In this document: piece after piece, positions 28,128 to 39,216 of the stretch
Layout of the letters: each line of letters begins with the position of its first letter
Numbering within the stretch: the first letter of the stretch is position 1
DNA from: Thiosulfativibrio zosterae
Lineage (GTDB): Bacteria; Pseudomonadota; Gammaproteobacteria; Thiomicrospirales; Thiomicrospiraceae
DNA: 64,000 bases
NCBI RefSeq assembly: GCF_011398155.1
Contig: NZ_AP021888.1
Span: forward strand, 1,161,501-1,225,500
Direction of reading: 5' to 3'
Notes under the pieces: generated by a model
What the model saw: only the letters and a program-made list of their open reading frames with translations
What the model was told of the DNA's origin: nothing
The model's database searches: none
Made by a program: the position numbers and the translations under genes

Positions 28128-28748
28128 TTGTTGTATTTTATTAAGATTTTAATGTTTTGGAGTTTGTCTTTTGCGGTTGTGGCCTCGGATGCCAAAATAG
28201 CCCCGTTGCAAAATTTTGTGAATCAGCTTAAAACATTTTCAGCGGATTTTGAGCAGACTCAACCTGAAGAAGAGTTAATGAAATTAAATCTATCTGAAGG
28301 CTCAATTTTATTAAAACGTCCTGGCAAACTCGTTTGGCAGTACACCAAACCTGACCCTCAAAAAATTGTGATTGATGGCATAAATTTATGGGTCTATGAC
28401 ACAGATTTAGATCAGGTAACAGTTAGAGCGGTTTCTGAAATTCAAAATGACTTACCACTCAGTTGGCTATTATTTCAAGAGCCGATTGAAACTAAATATC
28501 GCATTATTTATGGTGGAATCATAAAAGGTGTGGAGTGGTTTAATTTGGCACCCAAAGAAAATACTTTCTTTCAAAGTTTAGATGTTGGCATGCGCAATGG
28601 CGTAATGGTTGAAGTGCATATGTACCAAAACTCTGACAATGTGACCAAAGTTAAGTTCAAAAACATAAAAATCAACTCAGCACTTTCAGATGAGCAATTT
28701 GAATTCCGTGCCCCTAAGGGGGTTGATGTGATTGGTCAGCCACAATAA
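28128..28748 (+). CDS. lolA: Outer-membrane lipoprotein carrier protein LolA
   Basis: 206 aa. The start is TTG at 28128 with GAGG upstream, giving a signal peptide of about 20 residues (ends VVASDA). LolA ferries lipoproteins across the periplasm. Family features: LKTFSADFEQT, GSILLKRPGKLVWQYTKPDPQKIVIDG, LWVYDTDLDQVTVR and DEQFEFRAPKGVDVI. It sits between ftsK and rarA, the standard gammaproteobacterial order. Confidence 0.93.
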   Translation: MLYFIKILMFWSLSFAVVASDAKIAPLQNFVNQLKTFSADFEQTQPEEELMKLNLSEGSILLKRPGKLVWQYTKPDPQKIVIDGINLWVYDTDLDQVTVRAVSEIQNDLPLSWLLFQEPIETKYRIIYGGIIKGVEWFNLAPKENTFFQSLDVGMRNGVMVEVHMYQNSDNVTKVKFKNIKINSALSDEQFEFRAPKGVDVIGQPQ

Positions 28749-28752
28749 TTTT

Positions 28753-30093
28753 ATGAGCGAAGTGCACCTTTACCAACCCTTATCTGATCGCTTACGTCCT
28801 CAAACACTGGCGGACTTTGTGGGGCAAACGCATTTGCTGGGTGCTAATCGCGCGTTATCCAAAATGTTCGCGTCAGGTCGTTTGCACTCCATGGTTTTTT
28901 GGGGGCCGCCAGGCACTGGTAAAACAACCTTAGCCAGACTTATTGCCAAGCAATCTCAATTGCAATTTATCAGTTTGTCGGCAGTGTTAGATGGCGTCAA
29001 AGAAGTTCGTAAAGCGGTCGAACAAGCACAATTACATCGTGCGCAATTTCAACAAGGCACCTTGCTGTTTGTGGATGAAGTTCATCGTTTTAATAAGTCG
29101 CAGCAAGATGCGTTTTTGCCTTATGTAGAAGATGGTACTTTTGTCTTCATAGGGGCAACCACTGAAAACCCTTCGTTTGAACTCAACAACGCTTTATTAT
29201 CCCGCGCCAGAGTCTATGTATTGCGCTCGCTAGATGAAGAAGACTTATTACAAGTGCTCAATCGAGGCATAGCGCTTTTGGCACAAGACATTGAAGCGGA
29301 TTTGCAAATTGCAGAAGACGCTAAGCAAAAGCTGGTGCAGTTTAGCGATGGCGATGCCAGACGCTTATTAAACCTGCTAGAACAAGCAGTCGATTTCGCA
29401 GAAAGCGACCAAAATCAACCAGGCCTGGTTAAAATTACCGCCCAAAATTGCTCTGAGGTGGTTCAAGGTGGGCAGCGTCGTTTTGATAAGGGTGGTGAAG
29501 CCTTTTATGATCAAATCTCTGCTCTACATAAGTCAGTTCGTGGTTCAAATCCAGATGCAGCGCTTTATTGGTTGGTGCGTATGCTTGATGGCGGGGTAGA
29601 TGCCCGTTATTTAGCGCGCCGACTGATTCGTATGGCCAGCGAAGAAATTGGCAATGCCGACCCCAAAGCGTTACAACTGGCTGTTAATGCCGCAGAAGCA
29701 TATGAAAGATTGGGTTCTCCAGAAGGCGATTTGGCGTTGGCACATGCGGCCACCTATTTAGCAGTTGCACCCAAATCTAATGCAGTTTATATGGGCTATA
29801 AGGCAGCGCTCAAAGATATTCAAGAGCACGGCAGTTATGAGGTGCCTTTACATTTACGCAATGCGCCGACTAAACTGATGCAGCAATTAGATTATGGCGA
29901 AGGTTATCGCTACGCTCACGATGAGCCGGATGCGTATGCGGCTGGCGAAAATTATTTCCCTGAAGAAATGTTGCCAAGAGATTACTATCAGCCAGTGTTG
30001 CGTGGGTTAGAAATTAAAATTGTTGAAAAATTGCGCCATCTAAAACAGTTAGATGCGTCAAGTCCAAATAAACGCCAAAGAACCGAGAGGTAA
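28753..30093 (+). CDS. rarA: Replication-associated recombination protein A (AAA ATPase)
   Basis: 446 aa from the ATG at 28753, four bases after lolA; upstream in-frame codons would overlap lolA. RarA (MgsA) resembles clamp-loader ATPases and acts at stalled forks. Walker A is GPPGTGKTT (51-59), Walker B LLFVDEVHRFN, sensor GATTENPSFE. The C-terminal tetramerisation region includes RGSNPDAALYWLVRMLDGG and RLIRMASEEIGNADP. A palindrome copy inserts NQPGLV at about residue 221. Confidence 0.95.
   Translation: MSEVHLYQPLSDRLRPQTLADFVGQTHLLGANRALSKMFASGRLHSMVFWGPPGTGKTTLARLIAKQSQLQFISLSAVLDGVKEVRKAVEQAQLHRAQFQQGTLLFVDEVHRFNKSQQDAFLPYVEDGTFVFIGATTENPSFELNNALLSRARVYVLRSLDEEDLLQVLNRGIALLAQDIEADLQIAEDAKQKLVQFSDGDARRLLNLLEQAVDFAESDQNQPGLVKITAQNCSEVVQGGQRRFDKGGEAFYDQISALHKSVRGSNPDAALYWLVRMLDGGVDARYLARRLIRMASEEIGNADPKALQLAVNAAEAYERLGSPEGDLALAHAATYLAVAPKSNAVYMGYKAALKDIQEHGSYEVPLHLRNAPTKLMQQLDYGEGYRYAHDEPDAYAAGENYFPEEMLPRDYYQPVLRGLEIKIVEKLRHLKQLDASSPNKRQRTER
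29417..29430. repeat. Dispersed palindrome, copy 3 (inside rarA)
   Basis: AACCAGGCCTGGTT in the longer context AATCAACCAGGCCTGGTTAA, read as N-Q-P-G-L-V. The flank shared with the recX copy is over 20 bp. Confidence 0.92.
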
Positions 30094-30098
30094 ATAAA

Positions 30099-30497
30099 AT
30101 GTTCACATTTCACTGGATGCAATTAGTTGCGGTGGGCGCTGGCGGGGCAATGGGGGCAATGGGGCGCTTTTGGGTTTCCAATCAAATTTACCTGTGGTTG
30201 GGTCGAGATTTTGCCTGGGGAACGCTGGCGGTGAATGTATTGGGTTCTTTTGCAATTGGCTTGTTGATGATCTTGATGATTGACAAATTTCAAGCCAGCA
30301 TAGAAATGCGCAGCTTTATGATTGTCGGTTTTTTGGGCGCTTTTACCACTTTTTCGACTTTTTCCTTTGAAACCTATCTGTATTTGCAAACAGGCGAGAT
30401 TAATAAAGCCTTGTTAAATATAGCGATTAGTGTAATTACCTGTATTTTTGCCGTTTGGATAGGGATTTGGACTGGCAAACAATTTATAACCTCGTAG
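30099..30497 (+). CDS. crcB: Fluoride ion channel CrcB/Fluc
   Basis: 132 aa with four membrane helices. Motifs GAMGRFWVSN near the N-terminus and GFLGAFTTFSTFSFET in helix 3 are diagnostic. The dimeric channel exports fluoride. It lies 5 bp after rarA and 41 bp before serS. No fluoride riboswitch is visible in front of it, so expression probably follows the operon. Confidence 0.95.
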   Translation: MFTFHWMQLVAVGAGGAMGAMGRFWVSNQIYLWLGRDFAWGTLAVNVLGSFAIGLLMILMIDKFQASIEMRSFMIVGFLGAFTTFSTFSFETYLYLQTGEINKALLNIAISVITCIFAVWIGIWTGKQFITS

Positions 30498-30526
30498 AAT
30501 ACGCAGCAACCGCAGAATAAAATTAA

Positions 30527-31831
<1,305 letters not shown>

Positions 31832-31834
31832 TTT

Positions 31835-32164
31835 TTAAGAGAGTGGTTTGAGCGAGGTTAAACAAATCTCGTCAAAATTCACCAGTCGACCGTTTTCAAT
31901 TAAAACGCCTTCAGCTTCTAGCCGTTGGCGTTTTTTTTCGCAACCCAAAACATAGTTTCCCAGTTCGCCTCGGCTATTGACCACTCGGTGGCAAGGGGTG
32001 TCTATCAAATTAGGATTACGGTTCATGGCATTTCCCACGGCTTGATAGGCTTTAGAATTTAAGGCTTCAGCAATGGCTTTATAGGTTGTCACCTTACCGG
32101 CAGGTACTTGTTTTAAAATTTCATAACAGCGTTGATCAAAGTTTAATTTTGATAAGTGCTTCAT
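31835..32164 (-). CDS. Single-domain MGMT/alkyltransferase-like protein
   Basis: 109 aa, covering only the C-terminal DNA-binding and active-site domain of O6-alkylguanine transferases. The active-site motif is PCHRVVNSRGELGNY with the cysteine retained (C58). In the well-known alkyltransferase-like (ATL) proteins this residue is usually tryptophan. It may therefore still accept an alkyl group, or act as an ATL-type damage sensor. No Ada-type N-terminal domain is present. Confidence 0.88.
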   Translation of the reverse strand: MKHLSKLNFDQRCYEILKQVPAGKVTTYKAIAEALNSKAYQAVGNAMNRNPNLIDTPCHRVVNSRGELGNYVLGCEKKRQRLEAEGVLIENGRLVNFDEICLTSLKPLS

Positions 32165-32242
32165 ACAAAAGCCTTTTTAATAAAGTGTTTTTGCTATTGT
32201 AAAAAATTTTTAAATATTTAACAAAAAAGTGTCATATAGCAC

Positions 32243-32270
32243 TTGCAATATCTGTTGGTCTAACTATAAT
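32243..32270 (+). promoter_or_regulatory. Sigma-70 promoter of tRNA-Ser(UGA)
   Basis: TTGCAA (32243-32248), 16 bp spacer, TATAAT (32265-32270), ending 18 bp before the tRNA. Confidence 0.75.
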
Positions 32271-32288
32271 ACGCCACATCAAAACATT

Positions 32289-32379
32289 GGTGGACTGGCT
32301 GAGTGGCTTAAGGCGGCGGTCTTGAAAACCGTTGTAGGTTTGTAGCCTACCTGGGGTTCGAATCCCTAGTCCACCACCA
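32289..32379 (+). tRNA. tRNA-Ser (anticodon TGA)
   Basis: 91 nt with CCA encoded. The acceptor stem GGTGGAC/GTCCACC, the anticodon arm CGGT-CTTGAAA-ACCG, a long variable arm and GGTTCGAATCC in the T arm fold normally. The long variable arm and TGA anticodon assign it to serine. Confidence 0.95.
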
Positions 32380-32389
32380 TATTTTGAAA

Positions 32390-32421
32390 AAAGCTCACAA
32401 TTGTTTGTGGGCTTTTTTTTT
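32390..32421 (+). terminator. Terminator after tRNA-Ser(UGA)
   Basis: AGCTCACAA/TTGTGGGCT stem (one wobble) followed by nine T. Confidence 0.85.
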
Positions 32422-32521
32422 GTCTAAATTTTAGGCTTATTTTTCACAAGAATTGACTGCATTTGAATTCTTGAGTGATGTAAAATGATTAAATAATTTA
32501 CATCCAGTAGGAGATAGCGCT

Positions 32522-33013
32522 ATGACAATGGAAGCTTTGGTCGCCAAAGTAGGCGAGGCCTTAAAGAATCATAATGTAATGATTGTGACTGCAGAGTCTT
32601 GTACTGGGGGGATGATTGCTGAAGCTTTAACTTCCATTGCAGGCAGTACGGCTTGGTTTGACAGAGCTTACATTACCTATAGTTATGAGTCTAAGCGCGA
32701 AATGCTCGGGGTTAAAGAAACCACCATTCAAAAGAAAGGCGCTATCAGTCAAGAGTGCGTTGAAGAAATGGCGATTGGCGGATTGCAAAATTCTCATGCC
32801 AAAGTCTGTGTGGCTTGTAGCGGTATCGCTGGGCCTGGTGGTGGAACGCCTGATAAGCCGGTTGGAACAGTTTGGATTTCATGGGCCATGCAAGGGCATG
32901 AGGAAATTGTTTCTAAGCTGTATCATTTTGAAGGTGATCGTGAAGCCATTCGTCGTCAAACAACAGAGACCTCTTTGCACGGTGTTTTGGATATATTAGG
33001 TGGCTGTGTTTAA
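32522..33013 (+). CDS. pncC: CinA C-terminal-domain protein, nicotinamide-nucleotide amidase
   Basis: 163 aa. PncC hydrolyses nicotinamide mononucleotide to nicotinate mononucleotide for NAD recycling. The TAESCTGGM motif (residues 23-31) contains the catalytic serine; ACSGIAGPGGGTPDKPVGTVW is the other family hallmark (reported here as a 21-residue stretch spanning about 98-118, key residues G-PGGG-T-KP-GT). It lies just upstream of recA, as in many gammaproteobacteria. A terminator-like hairpin separates them. Confidence 0.93.
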   Translation: MTMEALVAKVGEALKNHNVMIVTAESCTGGMIAEALTSIAGSTAWFDRAYITYSYESKREMLGVKETTIQKKGAISQECVEEMAIGGLQNSHAKVCVACSGIAGPGGGTPDKPVGTVWISWAMQGHEEIVSKLYHFEGDREAIRRQTTETSLHGVLDILGGCV

Positions 33014-33081
33014 CTCAAAAACCATCAAACTCTCTATGCAAAATTAATTAAATTATGGGATAATTTCCTGTTCTGATTTTT

Positions 33082-33126
33082 AAGCCTTTGTGGCTCGGCT
33101 AAATGTCTGAGACACAGGGGCTTTTT
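33082..33126 (+). promoter_or_regulatory. Hairpin with T-tract in the recA leader (terminator or attenuator)
   Basis: AAGCCTTTGTG pairs with CACAGGGGCTT (11 bp with two G-T pairs) around a 20-nt loop, followed by TTTTT. It lies 59 bp before the recA start. A possible -10 box GATAAT at 33059-33064 is upstream, which would place the hairpin inside the recA transcript. Confidence 0.6.
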
Positions 33127-33184
33127 AATGTCATCAAACTAAAAGTTCATGCAGTTAATGAAGAAATTTTAAGGAAACAGATCA

Positions 33185-34222
33185 ATGGATGAGAATAAAC
33201 AAAAAGCACTCGCAGCGGCCCTAGGTCAAATTGAAAAGCAGTTTGGTAAAGGGTCTATCATGCGTATGGGTGACAGTGCCGCCGCTCGTGATATTGATGC
33301 TGTTTCAACTGGCTCTTTAGGTTTGGACATAGCGTTGGGAATAGGCGGTTTGCCAAAAGGGCGAATTATAGAAATTTACGGCCCAGAGTCTTCTGGTAAA
33401 ACCACCTTAACCTTGCATGTGATTGCCGAAATGCAAAAGCTCGGCGGCACGGCCGCTTTTATTGATGCTGAACATGCGCTTGACCCTATTTATGCTGAAA
33501 AATTAGGCGTGGATATTGATAACCTTTTGGTTTCGCAACCAGATACGGGTGAGCAGGCGTTAGAGATTACCGATTCATTGGTGCGCTCAGGTGCGGTTGA
33601 TATTGTTGTTATTGACTCGGTGGCGGCTTTAACGCCAAAAGCAGAAATCGAAGGCGATATGGGTGACTCTCACATGGGGCTGCAAGCGCGTTTGATGTCA
33701 CAGGCTTTGCGTAAACTGACTGCAAATATTAAGCGTACCAATACCTTGGTTATTTTTATTAACCAAATTCGTATGAAAATTGGCGTTATGTTTGGTAACC
33801 CAGAAACCACTACCGGTGGTAATGCGTTGAAGTTTTACGCATCCGTGCGTTTAGATATTCGTCGTATTGGCGCAGTGAAAAAAGGCGAAGAAATTTTAGG
33901 AAACGAAACACGCGTTAAGGTTGTTAAAAACAAGGTAGCGCCACCGTTTAAACAGGTTGAGTTTGATATTTTGTATGGTGAAGGGATTTCTCGTGAAGGA
34001 GAAATTATTGACCTAGGTGTTCAAGAAAAATTGATCGACAAAGCCGGTTCTTGGTATAGCTACAACGGTGAAAAAATTGGTCAAGGTAAAGATAATGTTC
34101 GTCAATTTTTGAAAGATAATCCAGAAATCAGCAAAACATTACAGGCCAAAATTAAAGAAGCCTTATTGCCTAAAGCAAAAGCTAAAGTCGCCATTGAAGT
34201 GGATGAAATAGATTTAGAATGA
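33185..34222 (+). CDS. recA: Recombinase RecA
   Basis: 345 aa. RecA forms filaments on single-stranded DNA, catalyses strand exchange and activates LexA cleavage. Walker [10 protein letters not shown], then [20 protein letters not shown], the L2 loop region [20 protein letters not shown] and [16 protein letters not shown] are all present. The ribosome-binding site AAGGAA precedes the ATG. No SOS box of the E. coli type is visible upstream. recX overlaps its stop codon. Confidence 0.98.
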   Translation: MDENKQKALAAALGQIEKQFGKGSIMRMGDSAAARDIDAVSTGSLGLDIALGIGGLPKGRIIEIYGPESSGKTTLTLHVIAEMQKLGGTAAFIDAEHALDPIYAEKLGVDIDNLLVSQPDTGEQALEITDSLVRSGAVDIVVIDSVAALTPKAEIEGDMGDSHMGLQARLMSQALRKLTANIKRTNTLVIFINQIRMKIGVMFGNPETTTGGNALKFYASVRLDIRRIGAVKKGEEILGNETRVKVVKNKVAPPFKQVEFDILYGEGISREGEIIDLGVQEKLIDKAGSWYSYNGEKIGQGKDNVRQFLKDNPEISKTLQAKIKEALLPKAKAKVAIEVDEIDLE

Positions 34223-34683
34223 TTGATTTAAATGATTTAACCAAACAGGTTGAATCAAGAGCTTTGGCGCTTTTAGCTATGCGTGAACATGGCGATTTGG
34301 AATTGGTTGCCAAGCTCAATCAGAAGTTTCCAGAGCTCGAAAATCAACCAGGCCTGGTTAAAATTGTGCTCGAAAATTGCCAAAAACAAGGTTGGCAAAA
34401 TGATGAGCGGTTTATTGAAGCCTATGTGCGCCAAGCCTTAGATAAGGGGCATGGCCCTTATAAAATTCGCCAAGCATTACAAGGCAAAACCAGCCACTCA
34501 GAAAGTTTAGAAGCGGCATTGGATTTGGGTGATGAAGATTGGGTTGAGCTGGCGCAAGCGGCATTAGAAAAAAAATATGGTGACTTGGAAAAACCCAAAG
34601 CACGCAATGAGCAAGCAAAGCGTATGCGATTTTTGCAAAGCCGTGGGTTTACTCAGTCGCAAATTTATAAAGCCTTTCGTTAA
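34219..34683 (+). CDS. recX: Regulatory protein RecX
   Basis: 154 aa. RecX inhibits RecA filament growth. The start overlaps the recA stop by four bases (ATGA). Features: [41 protein letters not shown] and [19 protein letters not shown] palindrome copy encodes NQPGLV at residues 42-47, in a loop where other RecX proteins are shorter. Confidence 0.94.
   Translation: MIDLNDLTKQVESRALALLAMREHGDLELVAKLNQKFPELENQPGLVKIVLENCQKQGWQNDERFIEAYVRQALDKGHGPYKIRQALQGKTSHSESLEAALDLGDEDWVELAQAALEKKYGDLEKPKARNEQAKRMRFLQSRGFTQSQIYKAFR
34346..34359. repeat. Dispersed palindrome, copy 4 (inside recX)
   Basis: AACCAGGCCTGGTT preceded by AAATC and followed by AAAATT, identical over about 25 bp to the rarA copy. 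Confidence 0.92.
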
Positions 34684-34737
34684 GTCGTTGATTAACTTAA
34701 GCAAACAGAATTCATTTTAACTTTAGGGAAGTTCTCT

Positions 34738-37329
34738 ATGACCAGTGCAGAAATCAGAAAAGCGTTCTTAGACTTTTTTGTTAAAAAAGGCCACACGGCT
34801 GTTCACTCTAGCCCCGTTGTGCCAAGCAATGACCCAACTTTGTTGTTTACCAATGCAGGGATGGTGCAGTTTAAAGAGACTTTCCTAGGGCAAGAAACCC
34901 GTGACTATACGCGTGCGACCACGGTACAGCGTTGTATTCGTGCCGGTGGAAAACACAACGACCTTGAGAATGTTGGCTATACCGCGCGTCACCACACTTT
35001 TTTTGAGATGTTGGGTAACTTCAGCTTTGGTGACTACTTTAAAGAAGACGCCATACGCTTTGCTTGGGAATTTTTAACGGTTGAACTGAAATTGCCAGCG
35101 GAAAAATTATGGGTCACGGTTTTTGAAGAAGACCAAGAAGCTGAGGACCTTTGGTTAAAAACCATGGGGATTTCGGCAGAGCGTTTTTCAAGATGTGGTG
35201 CTAAAGACAATTTTTGGTCAATGGGTGACACTGGGCCTTGCGGTCCTTGTACTGAAATTTTTTACGACCATGGCGCAGAAGTTGCCGGTGGCCCGCCAGG
35301 TTCTCCAGAAGAAGATGGTGATCGCTATATCGAAATCTGGAACCTGGTATTCATGCAATTCGACCGCTCGGCTGACGGTACTCTAACACCTTTACCTAAG
35401 CCTTCTGTAGATACAGGAATGGGGTTAGAGCGTTTAGCAGCTGTGATGCAGCATCAACACAACAACTATGACATTGATTTATTCCAAGCAATCGTTAAGA
35501 AAGCGTCAGAATTAACGGGTGAAAAAGATTTAAGCAACAGTTCTTTGCGCGTTATCGCCGACCATATTCGCTCTTGTGCCTTTACCATCACTGATGGCGT
35601 TATGCCGTCTAACGAAGGGCGCGGTTATGTATTACGCCGTATTATTCGTCGCGCGATTCGCCATGGTTACAAGTTGGGGCAAAGTGGTCTTTTCTTTCAC
35701 CAGTTGGTCGGTGTTTTGGTCGAGCAAATGGGCGAAGCTTATCCTGAATTGGCAAAAGAGCAAGCCAATGTGGAACGCGTTTTAAAGTTAGAGGAAGAGC
35801 GTTTTGCTGAAACCCTTGAAAACGGGATGAAACTCTTAGAAGAATATATTGCCACAATGAAAACAAATGTCATTGCCGGCGAAATTGCTTTCAAATTATA
35901 TGACACCTATGGTTTCCCATTAGACTTAACGGCCGATGTGGCTCGTGAAAAAAATCTCATTGTTGACGAAAAGGGCTTCGAAAAGGCCATGGAAGCCCAA
36001 AGAGAACGCGCGCGTTCAGCGAGTAATTTTGGTGCGGCCAGCAAAGGTAAAGTTAATTACAACGGCACAACCCAATTTATTGGTTACACGCAAGATAATG
36101 CCGACGCAAAAATCATGGCTATTTTTGTCAATGAACAGTCTGTTGACTCAGCCAGCGAAGGTCAAGATGCCATCGTATTGCTGGGCCGTACGCCGTTTTA
36201 TGCTGAGTCAGGTGGTCAAGTCGGTGATACGGGCAGTTTGACCGAAGGTATGAACAGCTTTCATGTGTCTAACTGCCAAAAACAAGGTGCTAACCATTTG
36301 CACATTGGACAAGTCACTGCGGGCAACATCAAGGTTGGGCAAATTATTCATGCACAAATTGATGTTAAAGCCCGTCGTGCTTCTGAGCGAAATCACTCAG
36401 CGACGCATTTATTACACGCAGCGTTAAGAAGTGTTTTGGGTACCCATGTGCAACAAAAAGGCTCGTTGGTTCAGCCAGAAAGATTGCGTTTTGACTTTTC
36501 ACATTTTGAACCGATTTCTGCCGAGCAATTGCTGGAAATTGAGAAACTCGTTAACCATAACATCATGCTCAACAACGATGTCGGCATGAACGAAATGGAT
36601 ATAGAGTCAGCTAAAGCCAAAGGCGCCATGGCGTTATTCGGTGAAAAATACGGTGATGTCGTGCGAGTGGTGGATATGGGTGACTTCTCTGTAGAATTAT
36701 GTGGTGGAACCCATGTTAATTCAGCTGGCGATATTGGACCCTTCCGTATTCTTTCTGAAACGGGTATTGCCTCTGGTGTACGCCGTATTGAGGCTGTGAC
36801 GGGTGAAGGCGCTTGGCAAGCCATTTACGAAAATGATGAAACCTTGTTAAGTGTTGCGGCTGCGGTTAAGTCTGACAAAGCATTGGTTGAAACCAAAGTG
36901 ACTCAGTTAGTTGCTGACTATAAAGAGCTTGAAAAGCAGCTTAAAGCACTGCAATCTAAAATGGCAGCATCGCAAGGAGATGACTTGGTGAATCAAGCCA
37001 TTAAAATTGGCGATGTCAGTATTTTAGCCGCAGAGATTCAAGGTGCGGATGCCAACACCCTGCGCGAAACACTCGATAAATTAAAAGATAAATTAGCTCC
37101 TGCTGCCATTGTGTTAGCGTCTGTAGAGGGCGATAAAGTAACCTTGGTTGCTGGTGTATCCAAAGAAATTACCCAAACCTTTAAAGCCGGCGAATTGGTC
37201 AACCATGTGGCCATGCAAGTGGGCGGTAAAGGTGGCGGAAGACCCGATATGGCGCAAGCGGGTGGGAAAGACCCTAGTAAATTGCAAGAAGCTCTTGCTT
37301 CTGTCCAAGCCTGGGCAGAGAGCAAATAG
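34738..37329 (+). CDS. alaS: Alanyl-tRNA synthetase
   Basis: 863 aa. The class II core carries [17 protein letters not shown] and [10 protein letters not shown]. The editing domain has the zinc residues in [13 protein letters not shown] and CGGTHV, and the C-Ala domain ends in [16 protein letters not shown]. AlaS charges tRNA-Ala and removes mischarged serine or glycine. An AGGGAAG site precedes the ATG. recX lies 54 bp upstream and lysC 13 bp downstream. Confidence 0.98.
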   Translation: MTSAEIRKAFLDFFVKKGHTAVHSSPVVPSNDPTLLFTNAGMVQFKETFLGQETRDYTRATTVQRCIRAGGKHNDLENVGYTARHHTFFEMLGNFSFGDYFKEDAIRFAWEFLTVELKLPAEKLWVTVFEEDQEAEDLWLKTMGISAERFSRCGAKDNFWSMGDTGPCGPCTEIFYDHGAEVAGGPPGSPEEDGDRYIEIWNLVFMQFDRSADGTLTPLPKPSVDTGMGLERLAAVMQHQHNNYDIDLFQAIVKKASELTGEKDLSNSSLRVIADHIRSCAFTITDGVMPSNEGRGYVLRRIIRRAIRHGYKLGQSGLFFHQLVGVLVEQMGEAYPELAKEQANVERVLKLEEERFAETLENGMKLLEEYIATMKTNVIAGEIAFKLYDTYGFPLDLTADVAREKNLIVDEKGFEKAMEAQRERARSASNFGAASKGKVNYNGTTQFIGYTQDNADAKIMAIFVNEQSVDSASEGQDAIVLLGRTPFYAESGGQVGDTGSLTEGMNSFHVSNCQKQGANHLHIGQVTAGNIKVGQIIHAQIDVKARRASERNHSATHLLHAALRSVLGTHVQQKGSLVQPERLRFDFSHFEPISAEQLLEIEKLVNHNIMLNNDVGMNEMDIESAKAKGAMALFGEKYGDVVRVVDMGDFSVELCGGTHVNSAGDIGPFRILSETGIASGVRRIEAVTGEGAWQAIYENDETLLSVAAAVKSDKALVETKVTQLVADYKELEKQLKALQSKMAASQGDDLVNQAIKIGDVSILAAEIQGADANTLRETLDKLKDKLAPAAIVLASVEGDKVTLVAGVSKEITQTFKAGELVNHVAMQVGGKGGGRPDMAQAGGKDPSKLQEALASVQAWAESK

Positions 37330-37342
37330 GAGACCTAAATAA

Positions 37343-38569
37343 ATGGCATTAATTGTTCAAAAATACGGCGGAACCTCTGTCGGTAATATTGAAAGAATCC
37401 AAAATGTTGCAAACAAAGTTGCAAAATATGTGGATGAAGGACATCAAGTCGTGGTCGCAGTTTCTGCCATGAGTGGTGAAACCAATCGCTTGATGGCAAT
37501 GGCACACGAAGTGCAGGCCAGACCATCGCGTCGTGAGTTAGATGTACTGCTCACCACGGGTGAGCAGGTTACCATTGCATTGTTGAGTATGGCGTTACAA
37601 CAAAAAGGCTATGACGCAGTTTCTTACACGGGATGGCAAGTGCCTATCATGACGAATGCGGTGCATTTTAAAGCCCGTATTGAAGATATCGATGCTGAAA
37701 AATTGCACAGTCAGTTAAACAAAGGTAAGGTTGTTGTGGTTGCTGGTTTCCAGGGTGTGACTATGGAAGGTGACATTACAACACTTGGCCGTGGTGGTTC
37801 TGATACCACCGCTGTGGCTTTGGCTGCTGCTTTAAAAGCCGATGAATGCCAAATTTATACCGATGTGGATGGTGTTTATACCACCGATCCACGCGTAGTG
37901 CCAGAAGCTAAGCGTCTTGATTACATTACCTATGACGAAATGTTAGAGATGGCTAGCTTAGGTGCTAAGGTGTTGCAAATTCGTTCGGTTGAATTTGCCA
38001 GTAAATACAATGTACCACTTCGTGTTTTATCATCGCTTCAAGATGGCGGTGGAACACTGATTGTTTCTGAAGAAGCTATGAAGGAATTAGTTATGGAAAA
38101 ACCCTTAATTTCAGGGATTGCTTTTAGTCGTGATGAGGCTAAAGTGATGATGTTAGGTGTACCTGATAAACCAGGTGTAGCTTATCAAATTTTAGGCCCA
38201 ATTTCGGATGCTAACATCGAAATTGATATGATTATCCAAAACCAGGGTGTTGATGGAACGACAGATTTCACTTTCACGATTCCTCGCGGTGATTTTGACA
38301 TGGCTTTAGACATCATGAAAGCCACTGCAGCCACATTAGGAGCTCGCGAAGTGATTTCAGATAAGAGTATTGTTAAAGTCTCTATGGTTGGGATTGGAAT
38401 GAAATCACATTCAGGGATTGCTAGCCGTATGTTTAAAACCCTAGCAGATAACAATATCAATATTCAGATGATTGGTACGACAGAAATCAAAATTTCTGTG
38501 GTCATTGATGAAGTTCATTTAGATACAGCGGTTAAAGCCTTGCATGCCGCATTTGAACTGGATAAATAA
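37343..38569 (+). CDS. lysC: Aspartate kinase
   Basis: 408 aa monofunctional aspartokinase, the first step to lysine, threonine and methionine. The catalytic domain starts with VQKYGGTSVG and includes TTLGRGGSDTTAVALA and YTDVDGVYTTDPR. Two C-terminal ACT domains (from about residue 265: SGIAFSRDEAKVMMLGVPDKPG and VSMVGIGMKSHSGIA) allow feedback control. The AGGAGA site is good. A terminator follows. Confidence 0.97.
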   Translation: MALIVQKYGGTSVGNIERIQNVANKVAKYVDEGHQVVVAVSAMSGETNRLMAMAHEVQARPSRRELDVLLTTGEQVTIALLSMALQQKGYDAVSYTGWQVPIMTNAVHFKARIEDIDAEKLHSQLNKGKVVVVAGFQGVTMEGDITTLGRGGSDTTAVALAAALKADECQIYTDVDGVYTTDPRVVPEAKRLDYITYDEMLEMASLGAKVLQIRSVEFASKYNVPLRVLSSLQDGGGTLIVSEEAMKELVMEKPLISGIAFSRDEAKVMMLGVPDKPGVAYQILGPISDANIEIDMIIQNQGVDGTTDFTFTIPRGDFDMALDIMKATAATLGAREVISDKSIVKVSMVGIGMKSHSGIASRMFKTLADNNINIQMIGTTEIKISVVIDEVHLDTAVKALHAAFELDK

Positions 38570-38596
38570 TATTAATCCCGTTTGAAGTGGATGAAA

Positions 38597-38625
38597 AACG
38601 CCCAGCTTTCCGCTGGGTTTTTTAT
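38597..38625 (+). terminator. Terminator after lysC
   Basis: Stem CCCAGC/GCTGGG followed by seven T. Confidence 0.85.
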
Positions 38626-38712
38626 GGGCTAAAAAAATTATCATCAAGTATAAATAAATTCTATGCCTCTATAAGTTAGACTATGTAAAGTCTTGATTTT
38701 GAGGATAGCATT

Positions 38713-38910
38713 ATGTTAGTTTTAACAAGAAAAGTCGGTGAATCTTTAATCATTGGTGACAATGTGGTCATTACGGTTGTTTCCCAAAAAGGCGGGCAGG
38801 TGAGATTGGGCATAGAAGCACCTGCATCTGTGTCGATTCAGCGTGAAGAGATTGTTAATACGCCAAAATCGACAGAGGCTATGCCCAATTTACAGTCGGT
38901 TACCGCCTAA
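38713..38910 (+). CDS. csrA: Carbon storage regulator CsrA
   Basis: 65 aa. CsrA/RsmA dimers bind GGA motifs in mRNA leaders and control translation. [33 protein letters not shown] and SIQREEIV are the family core. The lysC-csrA-tRNA-Ser order is common in gammaproteobacteria. The BarA/UvrY-like pair at 11.7-14.4 kb could act through it via small RNAs, none of which is visible here. Confidence 0.97.
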   Translation: MLVLTRKVGESLIIGDNVVITVVSQKGGQVRLGIEAPASVSIQREEIVNTPKSTEAMPNLQSVTA

Positions 38911-38987
38911 AAAAGTGCGTTTTTAGAAAACTTGCTTAAATTTTTTTGAATTTTTAAATTTAGCAGGAAATCTAAGGCCAAAAGTTA

Positions 38988-39016
38988 TTTACAATTGTCA
39001 TGATTGTTTGTATCAT
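38988..39016 (+). promoter_or_regulatory. Sigma-70 promoter of tRNA-Ser(GCU)
   Basis: TTTACA (38988-38993), 17 bp spacer, TATCAT (39011-39016), twelve bases before the tRNA. Confidence 0.75.
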
Positions 39017-39027
39017 ACGCGCCTACT

Positions 39028-39120
39028 GGAGATGTGGCCGAGAGGCTGAAGGCACACCCCTGCTAAGGGTGCATAGGGTTTGTAGCTCTATCGAGGGTTC
39101 GAATCCCTCCATCTCCACCA
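39028..39120 (+). tRNA. tRNA-Ser (anticodon GCT)
   Basis: 93 nt with CCA encoded. Acceptor stem GGAGATG/CATCTCC, anticodon loop CTGCTAA, a long variable arm and GGTTCGAATCC in the T arm. Confidence 0.96.
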
Positions 39121-39129
39121 TTATTCAAA

Positions 39130-39160
39130 AAAGCTAGACAGAAATGTCTGGCTTTTTTTT
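39130..39160 (+). terminator. Terminator after tRNA-Ser(GCU)
   Basis: AGCTAGACA/TGTCTGGCT stem (one wobble), loop GAAA, followed by eight T. Confidence 0.88.
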
Positions 39161-39216
39161 TGCCATTGAATAACTCACTTAAGTGTTCAGTCGCTTACAC
39201 GAGAGGTTTTTTTACG

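Noticed and set aside
30040-30098. Fluoride riboswitch before crcB
   Set aside because: Only five bases separate it from rarA and no riboswitch fold could be drawn.
33014-33184. SOS (LexA) box upstream of recA
   Set aside because: No CTG-N10-CAG-type match in a sensible place; CTGTTCTG near 33069 lacks the second half.
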